Position numbers and translations under genes: made by a program. This document shows, in pieces, positions 36,225 to 44,351 of a stretch of 64,000 bases of DNA (position 1 is its first letter; each line of letters begins with the position of its first letter). Location: assembly GCA_965228955.1 (NCBI GenBank), contig OZ245848.1:4278001-4342000 (forward strand), read 5' to 3'. The stretch comes from JANSWY01 sp965228955. GTDB taxonomy: Bacteria; Bacteroidota; Bacteroidia; Cytophagales; Cyclobacteriaceae. The notes beneath the pieces are model-generated. The model saw nothing but the letters and a program-made list of their open reading frames with translations, had not been told where the DNA came from and searched no databases.

Positions 36225-36569
36225 TTAAGTTAGTTGAATGATTAGATTTCCGATGTAAGTCCCAATAATGCACAACAATGATACTGTCCCTACTCCTGCC
36301 ATTAATCCAGTTATTAACCTCCGGTAATTATTACTCTCTAAATTGAATATCATTTGAACCGAACCATCAATATATGTTGGTAAAATCAAACAGATTGATA
36401 CTAACAAGTTGAGGTACATTAAATCAAATAAAAACAACGGATACAATAAGTAGCCCATATGTATGCCTGTGCATCTGGCACACACTGGAAATTGTTTCCC
36501 TTTATAAAAGAAAGATCTGCTTGGCATTCTATGACAATGCTTCAGCGTTACATGTCCTATCTTGATCAT
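36225..36569 (-). CDS. DUF2085 membrane protein
   Basis: 114 residues. The Cys/Arg-rich head, with Cys12, Cys30 and Cys33 in HCHRMPSRSF and FPVCARCTGIHMG, is the DUF2085 signature. Two to three membrane helices follow. Members are small predicted membrane proteins with a probable metal-binding Cys motif; function unknown. It leads a two-gene unit with the four-Cys protein. Confidence 0.85.
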   Translation of the reverse strand: MIKIGHVTLKHCHRMPSRSFFYKGKQFPVCARCTGIHMGYLLYPLFLFDLMYLNLLVSICLILPTYIDGSVQMIFNLESNNYRRLITGLMAGVGTVSLLCIIGTYIGNLIIQLT

Positions 36570-36707
36570 TTAGTAATTATGGTCAATGGTAGTGAACAGA
36601 TTGCAGAATTATTTTGGCCTATTAAAAATTTAATTTATACTCTACTTATTTATAATGCAAACAACGGATTGATATTTACACGATTTAGAAAATTTCTAAA
36701 TAACGCA

Positions 36708-36741
36708 TTGATGCTATTAGTTGCCCTGAATAGTATCTTTG
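36708..36741 (+). promoter_or_regulatory. Bacteroidota-type promoter of the DUF6940 gene
   Basis: TTG (36708-36710) and a perfect TANNTTTG box, TATCTTTG (36734-36741), 23 bases apart. The start codon follows after 24 bases, a normal leader length. Confidence 0.5.
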
Positions 36742-36765
36742 TATTTATACCATAAATAAAATCTG

Positions 36766-37380
36766 ATGGAAGGCTTTTCTTTTCAAATTGTAGATAAGAC
36801 TGATAATGAAGTGAAGTTTAATATTTTTCAGAAAGGTGGTAAACTAGATTTCAAATCAGTATTTGAACTCTGGGCTGTAGACAGTGAATTTGTGAAATTT
36901 TACTGGGAATCACTATTAGACATTAGTTTTACTGCATTTTATTGGGAACATCCTGCAATTACTAATGAATCATTATCTAAACCATATGAATGCAGTATAA
37001 TTAAAAGCACTCCTTTGGAGACACTAAGTGCAAATGAATCCGCTTTTAAGGATTACTTATATAAGCAAGAACCTATTCATGATTTTGAAAATCTAGGTAA
37101 GGATGCTAGACTAGTAGTACCATCAAAGAAAAGTAACCAAGAGATTTATAGTCATTTTGGTAAATTCCTCAGACATGCAGAATATGAGCAAGTATTAGCA
37201 TTATTCAATAGAATTGGGTCGGTGATAATGCCAGAAATAGCAAATAAACAGTGCGTTTGGCTTAATACTGCCGGTCTAGGAGTTATTTGGCTTCACGTTC
37301 GAATGGATACCAAGCCTAAGTATTATAAATCTCAGGATTACAAAGACCCTCATTATTTGAGACTAACAAAACATGAATGA
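36766..37380 (+). CDS. DUF6940 family protein
   Basis: 204 residues, no signal peptide or membrane helix. The family pattern is clear: ISFTAFYWEHPAIT, the acidic FEN-type middle NLGKDARLVVPSK, YSHFGKFLRHAEYEQ and the C-terminal WLNTAGLGVIWLHVRMDTKPKYY. This family occurs in bacteria and some eukaryotes and has no known role. It overlaps the next gene by 8 bases, so the two are translated together, and the promoter is directly upstream. Confidence 0.85.
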   Translation: MEGFSFQIVDKTDNEVKFNIFQKGGKLDFKSVFELWAVDSEFVKFYWESLLDISFTAFYWEHPAITNESLSKPYECSIIKSTPLETLSANESAFKDYLYKQEPIHDFENLGKDARLVVPSKKSNQEIYSHFGKFLRHAEYEQVLALFNRIGSVIMPEIANKQCVWLNTAGLGVIWLHVRMDTKPKYYKSQDYKDPHYLRLTKHE

Positions 37381-37645
37381 TAATATCGATAATATAGAAA
37401 CACAAATTAACCTACTCATTTCGCATTTCGGAAGGGAAAGCCTTCGGTTTGATACATTACGAGGAGTTCCTGATGATAGAACGCCAGAAAGGATACTCCA
37501 GCCCCCAACTAATGTAAGAGTCACCCATATTCCGACAGGGATTTCAAAATTTGAGGAGGACAAAAGCACACAAATGGGAAATCTGTATGAGGCTTTGAAA
37601 AAATTAAAAGTAGAAATCAATACTGATGAAAACCATCAGAAATAA
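37373..37645 (+). CDS. Release-factor-like small protein without the GGQ loop
   Basis: 90 residues. Residues 46-83 look like the catalytic domain of class I peptide chain release factors just after the GGQ loop: TNVRVTHIPTGI (46-57) corresponds to ESAVRITHIPTGI of E. coli RF2, and DKSTQMGNLYEALKKLKVEI (63-82) to the DRSQHKN-type helix. In place of the GGQ stretch it has PERILQPPTN. It therefore cannot hydrolyse peptidyl-tRNA in the usual way. It overlaps the DUF6940 gene by 8 bases and its last 29 bases overlap the convergent esterase gene. Homology is by eye only. Confidence 0.6.
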   Translation: MNDNIDNIETQINLLISHFGRESLRFDTLRGVPDDRTPERILQPPTNVRVTHIPTGISKFEEDKSTQMGNLYEALKKLKVEINTDENHQK

Positions 37646-38477
37646 ATCTTAAAACTTCCGGAAGTGATTCGCGCCAATATGTCCAGTTATGAGCTCCATC
37701 CCTGACTCTATACTCATGGGGAATGTCTCTCTTCCTGAAATCAATATGAATCAAAGAATTGCCTTCATAAACAAAATCATCATCTCCACAATCGATATAC
37801 CAACGGACGGAGCTAATCTCTTTAGTATCCATCGATTTCACTAGTTCTGTAATGCAATACTTCTTAAAGAACCATTCCTTATCTTTTTGAGTGTTCCCTT
37901 GAATATTTCTTCTTTTAAAGTATGCTCCAATATCTTCTATTCTTACTGGACCGGTACTGGCACTAAGTGGACAAGCAGATTGAAACAAATCAGGTCGATG
38001 CAAGGCAAATGCGAAAGTTCCTCCTCCTCCCATGCTAAGTCCCGAAACAGCCCGATATCTTTTTTGGGATTTAATTCTGAACTTCTCTTCAACATGTGGC
38101 ATGAGCTCATCAAAAAAGAAATCCTCGTAATTCCAGTTTCCGTCAGGATGATTGGCATATCCCATGTACTTGGTATCTGCATCCGGCATGATGATTACCA
38201 TAGGAGTTGCAGTTCCGTTTTTGATAGCTTCATCTGTAATCCTCATTACTTCACCAAACTGGATCCAACCTGTCTGATCATCTGAGGCACCATGAAGAAG
38301 GTAAAGAACTGGATAGCTTCGTTCAGATGTTTCGTAATCTGGTGGTAGATAAACAGCATACTTCCTTTCCATTTTAAGGATTTTGCTATCAAGGCTTAAA
38401 GTTTCTATAACGCGACCAGATTGCCCATTCAACACGAAAGATATACTCATAGCTATAACAAAAGCATGCTTTTTCAT
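37617..38477 (-). CDS. Secreted esterase of the esterase D / feruloyl-type family
   Basis: 286 residues. Signal peptide ~1-19. Alpha/beta-hydrolase fold with oxyanion strand YLLHGASDDQTGW, nucleophile Ser148 (SGLSMGGGG), an acid near CGDDDFVYEGN and catalytic His in RDGAHNWTYW. Family members are extracellular esterases acting on acetylated or feruloylated xylan or on small esters. It is isolated: no carbohydrate-active neighbours. The last 29 bases overlap the convergent release-factor-like gene. Confidence 0.88.
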   Translation of the reverse strand: MKKHAFVIAMSISFVLNGQSGRVIETLSLDSKILKMERKYAVYLPPDYETSERSYPVLYLLHGASDDQTGWIQFGEVMRITDEAIKNGTATPMVIIMPDADTKYMGYANHPDGNWNYEDFFFDELMPHVEEKFRIKSQKRYRAVSGLSMGGGGTFAFALHRPDLFQSACPLSASTGPVRIEDIGAYFKRRNIQGNTQKDKEWFFKKYCITELVKSMDTKEISSVRWYIDCGDDDFVYEGNSLIHIDFRKRDIPHEYRVRDGAHNWTYWRESLPEVLRFISDGFHQY

Positions 38478-38658
38478 TTTCCTAATATACTTGGAAGCAT
38501 GGAACTCGACAATTTTTTATTATCGAATTAGTATAGAAATACTATTAAAATTGTACTCCTTGCACAAAATATTACATTGTCTTGAATAGTTATTAATTTT
38601 GTGTAACCATTACGGCCAGAATTGGAAAATCCGATTCAAAGGAAAGTAAAACAAATCC

Positions 38659-39597
38659 ATGAAGAAAGAGAAAGTAATTGTATTTGGTGGATTGGGGTTT
38701 CTTGGAAGTGCATTCACCAACATATTGCCTGATACTTTGGAATATGTAATTGTGGATGTAAAACCTAAACCAATAGATAGTATTGGCCATTTTGAATACA
38801 TCCAGTGCTCTGACTTCAACGATGAATTGCTGCTTAACCACCTGGTGAAAGCCAGTTATGTTATTGATTTTGCATTTACAACTAATCCAGGCAATAGCAT
38901 AAACAATCCAATCAATGATACAAACAACCTTCTTCGATGTATAAGCCTATTCAGCCTTCTTAATAATTATGAAAACTTGAAGAAAGTAATAGTAATTTCT
39001 TCTGGTGGGACTGTCTACGGAAAAAACAACTCACAGAAGATTTCTGAAATGGCTGAAACAAATCCCATATCTCCTTATGGAATAACAAAACTGGCCATCG
39101 AAAAATATGCCGTAATGCATCACCATCTATATGGACTCCCAGTTGTAATAATTCGACCTTCAAACCCTTATGGTCCGGGCCAAATCCCGTATACTGGTCA
39201 TGGTTTCATCACTACCGCCGTTGCAAAAATGCTTGCTGGTGAAGAAATTACAGTATTTGGTGAGCGTGGAAGAATAAGAGATTATATCTATATAGAAGAT
39301 CTGGTAAATGCTATATACAATTTAATGATTCAGGGAGAAGAAGGACAAGTTTATAACGTTGGTACCGGAGTAGGCAGAACCAATTTGGACGTACTGAATC
39401 AAATCTCAGAAATACTTGAGGCTGATTTTAGAATCATCTTTTCTGAAGCTAGAGGATTTGACGTGCCTTCAAACATTTTAGACACCAATAAGATTAAGTC
39501 AAGAGTAAATTGGAACTGTCATACTTCCTTTGATGACGGGATTCGAAAAACCATTCAATGGGTAAAGAATTATATGGAGGAGTTTAGCGAACATTAG
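38659..39597 (+). CDS. NAD-dependent sugar-nucleotide epimerase/dehydratase (SDR)
   Basis: 312 residues. NAD-binding GGLGFLG (10-16), catalytic Tyr140 and Lys144 (YGITK), a preceding SSGGTVYG active-site Ser/Thr strand and RPSNPYGPGQ, as in UDP-glucose 4-epimerase relatives. It likely epimerises or dehydrates a nucleotide sugar for surface polysaccharide. Alone here, 160 bases upstream of the permease operon. A TAATTTTG -7 box lies at 38594-38601. Confidence 0.85.
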   Translation: MKKEKVIVFGGLGFLGSAFTNILPDTLEYVIVDVKPKPIDSIGHFEYIQCSDFNDELLLNHLVKASYVIDFAFTTNPGNSINNPINDTNNLLRCISLFSLLNNYENLKKVIVISSGGTVYGKNNSQKISEMAETNPISPYGITKLAIEKYAVMHHHLYGLPVVIIRPSNPYGPGQIPYTGHGFITTAVAKMLAGEEITVFGERGRIRDYIYIEDLVNAIYNLMIQGEEGQVYNVGTGVGRTNLDVLNQISEILEADFRIIFSEARGFDVPSNILDTNKIKSRVNWNCHTSFDDGIRKTIQWVKNYMEEFSEH

Positions 39598-39652
39598 TAT
39601 TCTTCCATAATCTCCAACAATCTTTCACAGCTGAATTTTGAATTTACTATCT

Positions 39653-39671
39653 GGTTGTATAATTAACAACC
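39653..39671. promoter_or_regulatory. Dyad upstream of the amino-alcohol operon
   Basis: Perfect inverted repeat GGTTGT (39653-39658) and ACAACC (39666-39671) around ATAATTA, 87 bases upstream of the permease start. The form suits a dimeric regulator. No regulator gene adjoins the operon, so control would come from elsewhere. Confidence 0.35.
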
Positions 39672-39757
39672 TATGTTATTAAATTGTAAACTAACGATTA
39701 CAGGAACTGACGATCAAGATCCTGTATTATATTAGTCAGAATTTATAAAAGCGTTTC

Positions 39758-41083
39758 ATGAGCGAAACCACCAACAAAACCGAACTTAAACGAACACTGG
39801 GTCCTGTTATGCTCTGGGGTCTTGGTGTTGGCTATGTTATTTCCGGAATGTATTTCGGATGGAACCTGGGGCTGCCCGAGGGTGGTACTTTAGGTTTAGC
39901 AATAGCAACTGCATTCATTATTCTAATGTATGTCTGCTTCACTTTTAGTTATACAGAATTAGCATGTGCTATTCCGAAAGCAGGAGGCGTTTATGATTAT
40001 GCGACCAGAGCGCTTGGAAAAGATTGGGGATTTATTGGCGGGATGGCTCAGAATATTGAATTCATATTTGCTCCTCCAGCTATAGCTTTTGCCATTGGGG
40101 CATACTTTAATTTATGGGTTCCTGATATACCAGTATTAGCATTTGCAATCCTCTTCTACCTAATATTTACATTACTCAATATTAGAGGTGTTAAAGCCGC
40201 TGCAACATTTGAATTGTTAGTCACAATTGTTGCGGTAGTAGAGCTATTAATTTTTGCAGGAGCAACTCTTCCGAGCTTTGAATTTGAAAACCTGCAGAAA
40301 AATGCACTTCCAAATGGATATGGTGGCGTATTCGCAGCTATTCCATTTGCCATATGGTTCTTTCTGGCAATTGAAGGAGTAGCAAATGTAGCAGAAGAAA
40401 CAAGGAACCCACAACGCAACATACTAATCGGATTTGGTTCAGCTATACTGACGTTGGTAGTATTATGCACATTAACTTTCTTCTCTTCCATCGGAGTGGG
40501 TGGTTGGGAAAACATCGTATATGCTGCAAATGGAGAAACCTCTGATAGTCCACTACCACTAGCTTTAAAAACCGTATTAGGCGATAGTGGATGGATGTGG
40601 CATTTGCTAATTACAATAGGAATATTTGGATTGGTTGCCAGCTTTCACGGAATTATTCTTGCTGCAGGTAGAGCAACCATGGAGTTTGGGAAAACTGGAA
40701 GTGCACCAAAACAATTGGGTGAGATCCACTTAAAATTTCAAACACCCCACAAAGCACTCATATTTAATTTAGCAATCGGAATCATTGCTCTTCTTACCGG
40801 TAAAACCGGAGAAATCATAACCATTGCCTGCTTTGGCGCTCTTGGGTTGTATATTATTTCAATGATATCCATTATAAAACTCAGAAAAACAGAACCAGAA
40901 TTAGAAAGACCCTTCAAGGTTCCATTCTACCCGGTAATGCCAATCATTGCTTTAGTAATAGCATCAGTAGCCATGGTAGCAATGAGTGTTTACAATCCCT
41001 GGCTAGCACTTATTTTTTTAGTGATTGTATTGGGGAGTTTCGCGATCTACAAAATCATTAACAACAAAACAGCTACATCATGA
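39758..41083 (+). CDS. APC-family permease, ethanolamine-permease type
   Basis: 441 residues, about twelve membrane helices. The opening KRTLGPVMLWGLGVGYVISG and GMYFGWNLGLPEGG match the ethanolamine permease (Eat) branch of the APC superfamily more than general amino-acid permeases. AETTRNP-type loop reads VAEETRNPQRN. It would bring ethanolamine or a similar small amine into the cell. First gene of a five-gene operon and overlapping the next start by 4 bases. Confidence 0.88.
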   Translation: MSETTNKTELKRTLGPVMLWGLGVGYVISGMYFGWNLGLPEGGTLGLAIATAFIILMYVCFTFSYTELACAIPKAGGVYDYATRALGKDWGFIGGMAQNIEFIFAPPAIAFAIGAYFNLWVPDIPVLAFAILFYLIFTLLNIRGVKAAATFELLVTIVAVVELLIFAGATLPSFEFENLQKNALPNGYGGVFAAIPFAIWFFLAIEGVANVAEETRNPQRNILIGFGSAILTLVVLCTLTFFSSIGVGGWENIVYAANGETSDSPLPLALKTVLGDSGWMWHLLITIGIFGLVASFHGIILAAGRATMEFGKTGSAPKQLGEIHLKFQTPHKALIFNLAIGIIALLTGKTGEIITIACFGALGLYIISMISIIKLRKTEPELERPFKVPFYPVMPIIALVIASVAMVAMSVYNPWLALIFLVIVLGSFAIYKIINNKTATS

Positions 41084-42441
41084 CACCAGAAGAAATCCTT
41101 CATGAATTGGATGAGTCTAATTCCACTAAAGTCAAATTGGCAATAACCGATATTGATGGAATCCTTCGTGGAAAGGTGATCAGTATCGAAAAATTCAAGG
41201 GTATTCTCGAAGGACACTTTGGGTTTTGCAATGTAGTATTTGGTTGGGATAGTGCAGATGTTTCTTATGAAAACGGGACCTTCTCCGGATGGCATAACGG
41301 ATACCCAGATACAGACGCTTTTATCGATATCAATACATTTAGAAATGTCCCTTGGGATGAAAACATACCCTTCTTCCTTGCTGACTTCTCAGGTTCTACA
41401 GTTAATGACAAAAGTGTGCACGTCTGCCCCAGAACTTTGTTAAAACAAGTCAATCAAAGGTTGCAAAAAGATCTTGGTCTACAAGCAATCTTCAGTCAAG
41501 AGTTTGAGTGGTTTAATTTTGAAGAAACGCCACATAGTTTGACAGAAAAACAATTCATCAATCCAAATCCAATGACTCCCGGGATGTTTGGGTACTCAGT
41601 ACTGAGAAGCTCACAAAAGAATCATTTCTTCAATGATTTATTCGATTTACTAAGAGAATTCAAGGTTCCTCTGGAAGGTATCCATACCGAAACTGGACCG
41701 GGAGTTTATGAAGCTGCAATTACTTATTCTGATATAATTGAAGCTGCAGATAGAGCTGTTCTTTTCAAGTCGGGAGTGAAAGAAATTGCGAGCAGACATG
41801 GTCTCATGGCATCATTTATGGCAAAATGGAATGAGCAACTGCCTGGATGTAGCGGCCATGTTCACCAAAGTCTATCAGATGGTTCAACGAACGTATTCTA
41901 TGATGAGAAGGATCCTAACAATATGAGCGAGACCTTCAAACAATACCTGGCCGGACAATTACATTCCTTACCACACTTATTACCAATGTATGCCCCAACT
42001 ATCAACAGTTACAAAAGACTTGTTGAAGGAGCCTGGGCACCAACAACTCTTACTTGGGGGATTGATAACAGAACTGTTGCGTTGAGAGCTTTACCAGGCA
42101 GTTCCAAGTCTACCAGATTAGAATGCAGAGTACCAGGATCAGACACTAATGCTTATTTAGCAATGGCAGCTTGCTTAGCGAGTGGTATATATGGCATTAA
42201 AAACAAATTAAAACTCGAACAGCCCGCAACAACCGGAAATGGATATGAAGAGTTTATGTATGGAAAATTGCCAGCCAATCTTTGGGAAGCCACACAAAAA
42301 ATGAAGTCATCAGAAATAGCTAAAGAGATTCTTGGTGAAGGCTTTGTCAACCATTTTGTGGAAACCCGAGAGTGGGAATGGAAAGAACATGCAAAGGTTG
42401 TCACCGATTGGGAAATGAAAAGATACTTTGAGATCATATAA
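41080..42441 (+). CDS. Glutamine-synthetase-like gamma-glutamyl-amine ligase
   Basis: 453 residues, GS beta-grasp plus catalytic domains, as in PuuA/GlnT/GlnA4-type ligases rather than the 470-residue GlnA. Active-site Glu in FSQEFEWF, GPGVYEAAITYSD, ATP/glutamate loop CSGHVHQSLSDG and NRTVALRALPG with the Arg pair are intact. The GlnA adenylylation Tyr region is absent. It would join glutamate to the amine brought in by the permease, using ATP. Coupled to both neighbours (4-base overlap before, 5-base gap after). The family includes enzymes for putrescine, isopropylamine and ethanolamine; context favours an amino alcohol. Confidence 0.9.
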   Translation: MTPEEILHELDESNSTKVKLAITDIDGILRGKVISIEKFKGILEGHFGFCNVVFGWDSADVSYENGTFSGWHNGYPDTDAFIDINTFRNVPWDENIPFFLADFSGSTVNDKSVHVCPRTLLKQVNQRLQKDLGLQAIFSQEFEWFNFEETPHSLTEKQFINPNPMTPGMFGYSVLRSSQKNHFFNDLFDLLREFKVPLEGIHTETGPGVYEAAITYSDIIEAADRAVLFKSGVKEIASRHGLMASFMAKWNEQLPGCSGHVHQSLSDGSTNVFYDEKDPNNMSETFKQYLAGQLHSLPHLLPMYAPTINSYKRLVEGAWAPTTLTWGIDNRTVALRALPGSSKSTRLECRVPGSDTNAYLAMAACLASGIYGIKNKLKLEQPATTGNGYEEFMYGKLPANLWEATQKMKSSEIAKEILGEGFVNHFVETREWEWKEHAKVVTDWEMKRYFEII

Positions 42442-42446
42442 GAATA

Positions 42447-43598
42447 ATGACAAACGAAATTGTACAATACAACTTCCCTACCGTCATCAGATTTGGCGTT
42501 GGGGCTGTCAAGGAGCTTCCTGCTTATTTAAAGGATAACAATATCTTGAAACCACTGATAGTCACAGACCCTAATGTTTACGAATTAGGTTTCTTTAAGT
42601 CCATTCTAAGCAGTTTGGACAAGTCATCAATTAGCTATGAGACCTTTTACCAAATCGACAAGAATCCTGTAAAGCAAAATGTACTTGACGGAGGAGACGC
42701 TTTTGCTGATGGTAATTGTGATGCGATTGTTGGAATTGGTGGTGGAGCAGCTTTGGATGTTTCCAGAGCTATTGCTTTGAGAATCAATAATAGAAAAGAC
42801 TTATTTATATATGATGATCTAATTGGTGGTGATAAATACATTGATGGAGCAATTCCACATTTTGTTACCATTCCTACCACATCCGGAACAGGAAGTGAAG
42901 TAGGAAGAGCTGCCATTATTTCTGAGGATGAATCAAAGAAGAAAAGAATCCTATTTCATCCAACGCTAATGGCCAAAATAGTCTTTGCGGATCCAGAGTT
43001 GACTTACGATTTACCTCCTGCCATTACAGCTGCAACTGGAATGGATGCATTGACTCACAATATGGAAGCTTATATCGCAAAGGGGTTTCATCCAATGTGT
43101 GATGGCATTGCTTTACAAGGCATTCAATTGATTGCAGAAAGTCTGGAAGGAGCAGTTCATAGTCCAAACCCAGAAAACAGAAGTAAGATGTTATTGGCAT
43201 CAATGATGGGTGCTGTGGCTTTTCAAAAAGGATTAGGAATTGTGCATTCATTGGCTCATCCGTTATCTACATTATTGGATGTCCACCATGGATTGGCTAA
43301 CGCAATCATGATTACATACGGAATGGAGTTTAATATGCCTGGTCTAGAACTGAAATTTCAGGAGTTTGCACGCGCATTAAAGCTTGACAATACTAATCCG
43401 GAATCTGTTTTGACCGCTTTAAGAGATTTAAATCAGAGAATTGGAATTCCAGGAAAGCTAACTGACCTTGGAGTAAAAGAAGAGCACATCAAACCACTAT
43501 CAGAACTAGCATTAGCAGATTTCTGCCATCCTAATAACCCTAAACCAGTAAGTCTGGATGACTTTGAAACCCTTTATAAAAAAGCAGTGTTTGAATAG
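42447..43598 (+). CDS. Iron-containing group III alcohol dehydrogenase
   Basis: 383 residues. NAD-binding GIGGGAALDVSRA (96-108), TTSGTGSE (144-151), metal ligands by alignment to FucO: Asp200, His204, His267 and His281, all present (GMDALTHNMEAY, VHSLAH, VHHGLANA). Oxidises a primary alcohol to the aldehyde with NAD. Placed straight after the ligase, its likely substrate is the hydroxyl end of a gamma-glutamyl-amino-alcohol. The putrescine route uses a flavin oxidase (PuuB) at this step instead, which argues against putrescine. Confidence 0.93.
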   Translation: MTNEIVQYNFPTVIRFGVGAVKELPAYLKDNNILKPLIVTDPNVYELGFFKSILSSLDKSSISYETFYQIDKNPVKQNVLDGGDAFADGNCDAIVGIGGGAALDVSRAIALRINNRKDLFIYDDLIGGDKYIDGAIPHFVTIPTTSGTGSEVGRAAIISEDESKKKRILFHPTLMAKIVFADPELTYDLPPAITAATGMDALTHNMEAYIAKGFHPMCDGIALQGIQLIAESLEGAVHSPNPENRSKMLLASMMGAVAFQKGLGIVHSLAHPLSTLLDVHHGLANAIMITYGMEFNMPGLELKFQEFARALKLDNTNPESVLTALRDLNQRIGIPGKLTDLGVKEEHIKPLSELALADFCHPNNPKPVSLDDFETLYKKAVFE

Positions 43599-43601
43599 AT
43601 C

Positions 43602-44351
43602 ATGATCAAAGTTGGAGTAACACCTTGTATGATGCATGAGGACGATTCACGGACCTCATTTGCTCCGAAAAAGTTGAATTATCTGGTGCAGGATATGGCC
43701 AGGTATTTACAACGAGACGGAGTTATGCCGATCTTAATTCCAAGCCTTCCTCCTAAAGAACTCAGAGATTTTGTGGCGCACATGGATGGAATTGTTTTGC
43801 AAGGTGGTGACGATATTGCACCTGAGACTTTCGGTGAGAAACCAATCGGTAAATGGAGGGGTGATTCTCTAAGGGATGAAATCGAATTGGACATCATCAA
43901 ATATGCCCTTGAGTTCGATTTACCGGTTTTCGGAATTTGCAGGGGTTTTCAGTTGATGAATGTGTTTTTTGGAGGATCATTGTATCAGGATATCCCAACA
44001 CAATTTGAGACACTAACTCTTCACAAGGGTACCAATTATGATCAGAACATCCACACTATTGACATTGTGGAATCCACCTACCTGTTTGATATCAATAATG
44101 AGAAATCACAAGGCACGGTAAATTCGATTCATCATCAAGGAGTCAAAGCGATCGGTAAATCTTTGAATGTTATCGCAAAAGATAGCCAGGATAATTTAGC
44201 CGAGGCTTTCTATTCTGAGGAATACGAAATAGGAAAAGTAATGGGTGTTCAATGGCACCCAGAGTTTAATTGGAACCACACAGAGCAGCTTGTTTCTGCT
44301 GAGAAACTATATGATCAATTCTTAAAATTTGCCAGTAATAACAAATCATGA
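43602..44351 (+). CDS. Class I glutamine-amidotransferase-type gamma-glutamyl hydrolase (PuuD-like)
   Basis: 249 residues. Peptidase C26 / class I amidotransferase fold with nucleophile Cys113 (GICRGFQLMN), then His219 and Glu221 (GVQWHPEF). Oxyanion region VLQGGDDIAPE. In the Puu pathway such enzymes split gamma-glutamyl-aminobutyrate to glutamate and the amino acid. Here it would release glutamate and glycine from gamma-glutamyl-glycine. Gap of 3 bases before it, 4-base overlap with the next gene. Confidence 0.92.
   Translation: MIKVGVTPCMMHEDDSRTSFAPKKLNYLVQDMARYLQRDGVMPILIPSLPPKELRDFVAHMDGIVLQGGDDIAPETFGEKPIGKWRGDSLRDEIELDIIKYALEFDLPVFGICRGFQLMNVFFGGSLYQDIPTQFETLTLHKGTNYDQNIHTIDIVESTYLFDINNEKSQGTVNSIHHQGVKAIGKSLNVIAKDSQDNLAEAFYSEEYEIGKVMGVQWHPEFNWNHTEQLVSAEKLYDQFLKFASNNKS

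Noticed and set aside
36459..36755. 98-residue plus-strand frame opposite the DUF2085 gene
   Set aside because: It is antisense to the conserved Cys-motif sequence and has no recognisable fold or ribosome site.
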